A DNA stretch of 17,775 nt from Bacillota bacterium. Its GTDB lineage: Bacteria > Bacillota > Bacilli > Tumebacillales > Effusibacillaceae. Location: NCBI GenBank assembly GCA_020059765.1, contig JAGVBM010000288.1, positions 1-17,775 on the forward strand, given 5' to 3'. Positions 15,686 to 17,775 of the stretch are shown in pieces; positions within the stretch are counted from its first letter, which is position 1; each line of letters starts with the position of its first letter. The translations under genes were made by a program, and so were the position numbers. The notes under the pieces were generated by a model, which had not been told where the DNA came from, did not search any database, and saw only the letters and a list, made by a program, of their open reading frames with translations.

Positions 15686-16884
15686 GTGCGCTCCGCCCGT
15701 ATCTCGAGAATTTCGTCCAAAATCCGCTCCGCCGCCTCCCGCTTGCTCATCAGCGGCAGCGAACGCGTCGGACGATCCCGCCGCACCATGCTGATGACGT
15801 TCGTGTCCGTGCCAAACCCGGCCCCCTCCGCCGTCACGTCGTTTGCAACAATCAGGTCCGCGTTTTTGCGAATCAATTTATCCCGCGCATTTGCTTCCAG
15901 ATCGTCGGTTTCCGCCGCAAAGCCGACAATCACTTGCCCTGCTGTTTTGCGGGCCCCGACTTCCGCCAGGATGTCAGGATTGCGCACGAGTTCCAGATTG
16001 ATTCGTTCCGCGTTTTTCTTGATCTTGCTCGCAGCCGTCGCGATTGGACGATAATCCGCCACAGCCGCAGCTTTGATCACGATATCCTGCTCCGGCAATC
16101 GGTTGATCACCTGTTCGTACATCTCCTGCGCCGACTCCACCGGCACGAGCCGCACCTTTCCGGGCGGAGCCAACTGCACGTTTGCCGCCAGCAAGGTCAC
16201 GTCGGCTCCCCGCAGGGCTGCCGTTTCCGCCAAGGCAAAGCCCATTTTGCCGCTCGAATCGTTGCTGATGTAGCGCACCGGATCAATCCGTTCACGGGTG
16301 CCGCCGGCCGTGATCAGAACCCGCAGCCCCAGCATGTCCTGTTTTTGCCGAAAAATCGCCCGGATCACTTCCATCAACTGTTCCGGTTCCGGCAGTCGGC
16401 CTTTGCCCGTATATCCGCAGGCAAGCGGCCCTTCCCCCGGTTCGGCGATCAAATATCCCCGCGCCCGCAAACGATGAAGATTCTCTTGGACAATCGGATT
16501 GTTGTACATGTTGACGTTCATGGCCGGTGCGAATAAAACGGTCGACCGGGTCGCCAACAAGGTCGTCGTCAACATGTCGTCGCCGATTCCGTGCGCGACC
16601 TTGCCAATCGTATTGGCCGTTGCCGGTGCCACCACAAACAGGTCCGCCTTGTCGGCCAAGGCGATATGACTGATTTCCGCCGGATTCGGTTCCTTGAAGA
16701 TATCGGTAATGACAGGCGTTTTCACAAGACTTTCAAAGGTTAAAGGCGTGATGAACCTGGTGGCGGATTCCGTCATGATGACGTGTACGCCAGCGCCTTC
16801 TTTCACCAGCGCCGAACAAAGACCCGCCGCTTTGTATGCCGCAATGCCGCCGGACACCCCGACCACCACCGTTTTGCCCTGCAT
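15682..16884 (-). CDS. coaBC: Bifunctional phosphopantothenoylcysteine decarboxylase / phosphopantothenate-cysteine ligase
   Basis: CoaBC performs two consecutive steps of coenzyme A synthesis: joining 4'-phosphopantothenate with cysteine (CoaB) and decarboxylating the product (CoaC). The 400-residue fusion has an N-terminal flavoprotein CoaC domain with GVSGGIAAYK, catalytic His73 (SHIALA), PAMNVNMY, and Cys156 in the ACGYTGKGRL substrate-clamp loop. The C-terminal CoaB domain (from about 187) shows ITAGGTRERIDPVRYISN and KAAAVADYRP. The start is ATG 16884, with GAGGAG (16893-16898) 8 nt upstream. A GTG at 16893 lies inside that ribosome binding site and is unlikely. It overlaps priA by 4 bp and is preceded by a terminator-like hairpin after rpoZ. 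Confidence 0.96.
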   Translation of the reverse strand: MQGKTVVVGVSGGIAAYKAAGLCSALVKEGAGVHVIMTESATRFITPLTFESLVKTPVITDIFKEPNPAEISHIALADKADLFVVAPATANTIGKVAHGIGDDMLTTTLLATRSTVLFAPAMNVNMYNNPIVQENLHRLRARGYLIAEPGEGPLACGYTGKGRLPEPEQLMEVIRAIFRQKQDMLGLRVLITAGGTRERIDPVRYISNDSSGKMGFALAETAALRGADVTLLAANVQLAPPGKVRLVPVESAQEMYEQVINRLPEQDIVIKAAAVADYRPIATAASKIKKNAERINLELVRNPDILAEVGARKTAGQVIVGFAAETDDLEANARDKLIRKNADLIVANDVTAEGAGFGTDTNVISMVRRDRPTRSLPLMSKREAAERILDEILEIRAERT

Positions 16885-16900
16885 CCCATTCACTCCTCAC

Positions 16901-16935
16901 CGGAAGCAAAAGAAACAACCCGGTCAGGTTGTTTC
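16901..16935 (-). terminator. Terminator-like hairpin between rpoZ and coaBC (possible attenuator)
   Basis: A perfect 9-bp inverted repeat, GAAACAACC (16912-16920) and GGTTGTTTC (16927-16935), has a 6-nt loop. On the minus strand the stem is followed by TTTTGCTTCC. It starts 5 bp after the rpoZ stop codon and ends just before the coaBC ribosome binding site. The shape is that of an intrinsic terminator, so it may cut transcription partly and separate gmk-rpoZ output from the downstream genes. Confidence 0.65.
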
Positions 16936-16940
16936 AACTG

Positions 16941-17141
16941 CTACTTGTGGATTCTCGTATAGCGCACCTTGTCCTGGAAAATTTCGTTCAATGCGACCGT
17001 CACGTTCTTATTGGTATATACTCCATTGACTTTCGGTTCTGAGCCCTCTTGCAGCTGGCGCGCCCGTTTGGCGGCGGCCACCACTACAATGTATTTGCTG
17101 TCCGCTTTTTCCATCAGCGAATCAATCGAAGGATACAGCAT
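16941..17141 (-). CDS. rpoZ: DNA-directed RNA polymerase omega subunit
   Basis: The omega subunit helps assemble and stabilise RNA polymerase by clasping the beta-prime subunit. The 66-residue protein is typical of the short Firmicutes form (B. subtilis 67). The N-terminus MLYPSIDSLMEKADSKY and the AAAKRARQL helix are the conserved parts; the C-terminal half (KNVTVALNEI) is also recognisable. The start is ATG 17141, with GGGAGGG 8 nt upstream, and overlaps the end of gmk by 20 bp. The gmk-rpoZ pair is widely conserved. Confidence 0.96.
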   Translation of the reverse strand: MLYPSIDSLMEKADSKYIVVVAAAKRARQLQEGSEPKVNGVYTNKNVTVALNEIFQDKVRYTRIHK

Positions 17142-17757
17142 CTTTTTGTCCCTCCCGGATCAACTTCATGTAATATTCACGGTTTCGTTTGACGGAACTG
17201 AGTTCCGCGACGATGATCGAGCGAATTTTTTCAACCGCCTTCTCCACTTCGTCGTTGACCACCACATAGTCATATTCGGTAATGTACTCCATCTCTTCCG
17301 CAGCGGCGCCGAATCTGAGTTTGAAGGATTCTTCGGTTTCCGTTCCGCGTCCGAGGATCCGCTTCTTCAATTCTTCCAGGGAAGGCGGGATCAGGAAAAT
17401 AAAGACGCCGTTCGGATATTTCCGTTTGACTTGCAAAGCGCCCTGAATGTCGATTTCCAACAGGACGTTTTCACCGGCTGCCAATTTGTCTTCCACGTAT
17501 TTCACCGGGGTACCATAATAGTTGCTGTAAACATTTGCCCACTCCAACAGTTCGTCATTGCCGATCATCTCTTCAAACCGTTCAGGGGTCAGGAAGAAAT
17601 AGTTTACCCCGTGCATTTCCCCTTCACGCGGCGCGCGCGTCGTGCACGAAATCGAATAACTCAACCCCTCCGTTGAGGGCAAGAGCGACTTGCAAACTGT
17701 CCCCTTTCCGGCTCCGGAAGGTCCGGACAGCACGACAAGCAATCCTCTCTGTATCAT
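17122..17757 (-). CDS. gmk: Guanylate kinase
   Basis: Gmk phosphorylates GMP to GDP using ATP and feeds GTP and (p)ppGpp metabolism. The 211-residue product, slightly longer than B. subtilis Gmk (204), shows the P-loop GPSGAGKGT (12-20), the GMP-binding segment TTRAPREGEMHGVNYFF (about 39-55), the EWANVYSNYYGTP lid-side motif and LEIDIQGALQVK. The start is ATG 17757; AGGAG lies 7 nt upstream near the window edge. It is the first gene of the operon inside the window, but in B. subtilis remA and a yicC-like gene lie further upstream, so the transcript may begin outside. Its 3' end overlaps rpoZ by 20 bp. Confidence 0.97.
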   Translation of the reverse strand: MIQRGLLVVLSGPSGAGKGTVCKSLLPSTEGLSYSISCTTRAPREGEMHGVNYFFLTPERFEEMIGNDELLEWANVYSNYYGTPVKYVEDKLAAGENVLLEIDIQGALQVKRKYPNGVFIFLIPPSLEELKKRILGRGTETEESFKLRFGAAAEEMEYITEYDYVVVNDEVEKAVEKIRSIIVAELSSVKRNREYYMKLIREGQKDAVSFD

Positions 17758-17775
17758 CCCGACTCTCCTATTCCT

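Noticed and set aside
15098..16536. Two long plus-strand open frames (318 and 324 codons) opposite priA and coaBC
   Set aside because: They are antisense to firmly identified genes, overlap each other, and show no motifs.
1..17775. Mobile elements, CRISPR arrays, phage genes, or an unfamiliar multi-gene system
   Set aside because: No transposase, terminal repeats, regularly spaced repeats or unassigned genes were found. Every gene is a standard housekeeping or sporulation family in its usual order.

Overview
This window is a conserved housekeeping region from a spore-forming member of the Bacillales. The order gmk-rpoZ-coaBC-priA-def-fmt-rsmB-rlmN-stp-prkC-rsgA-rpe-spoVM-rpmB-asp23-fakA-recG matches, read on the minus strand, the order I know from Bacillus subtilis. 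The sporulation peptide gene spoVM, strong AGGAGG-type ribosome binding sites and a PASTA-domain kinase all fit a Gram-positive endospore former. Base composition is moderate, clearly higher in G+C than B. subtilis by eye. An Alicyclobacillaceae-like or related genus is possible, but I cannot fix the genus from sequence alone.

Layout. From the right edge leftward on the minus strand, twelve tightly packed genes (about 17757 down to 4943) form what looks like one long transcription unit. It starts with gmk and rpoZ. A terminator-like hairpin then precedes coaBC, followed by priA, def, fmt, rsmB, rlmN, stp, prkC, rsgA and rpe. Gaps run from 4-32 bp overlaps to about 56 bp. A hairpin with a T-rich tail (about 4861-4903) closes this unit. 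Next comes a 27-codon gene, spoVM (4647-4730), with a TTG start. It converges on rpmB, the only plus-strand gene, and the two appear to share a bidirectional terminator at 4602-4633. Divergent from rpmB is a second minus-strand operon, asp23-fakA-recG, with a recognisable promoter near 4288-4316 and a terminator at 29-49.

The first operon combines nucleotide and coenzyme A synthesis (gmk, coaBC), a transcription subunit (rpoZ), replication restart (priA), initiator formyl-methionine formation and removal (fmt, def), rRNA modification (rsmB, rlmN), the Ser/Thr phosphatase-kinase pair (stp, prkC), ribosome assembly (rsgA) and the pentose phosphate pathway (rpe). The second combines an envelope-associated Asp23 protein, fatty acid kinase and the RecG helicase.

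I found no mobile elements, CRISPR arrays, tRNA or rRNA genes, or unfamiliar protein system. Every protein-coding gene belongs to a well-known family. The points worth a second look are small: the hidden spoVM gene with its ribosome binding site in a hairpin loop, the hairpin-rich leader ahead of it, the shared terminator, the possible attenuator after rpoZ, and the absence of genes (thiN, sdaAB/sdaAA) that B. subtilis has at the matching positions.
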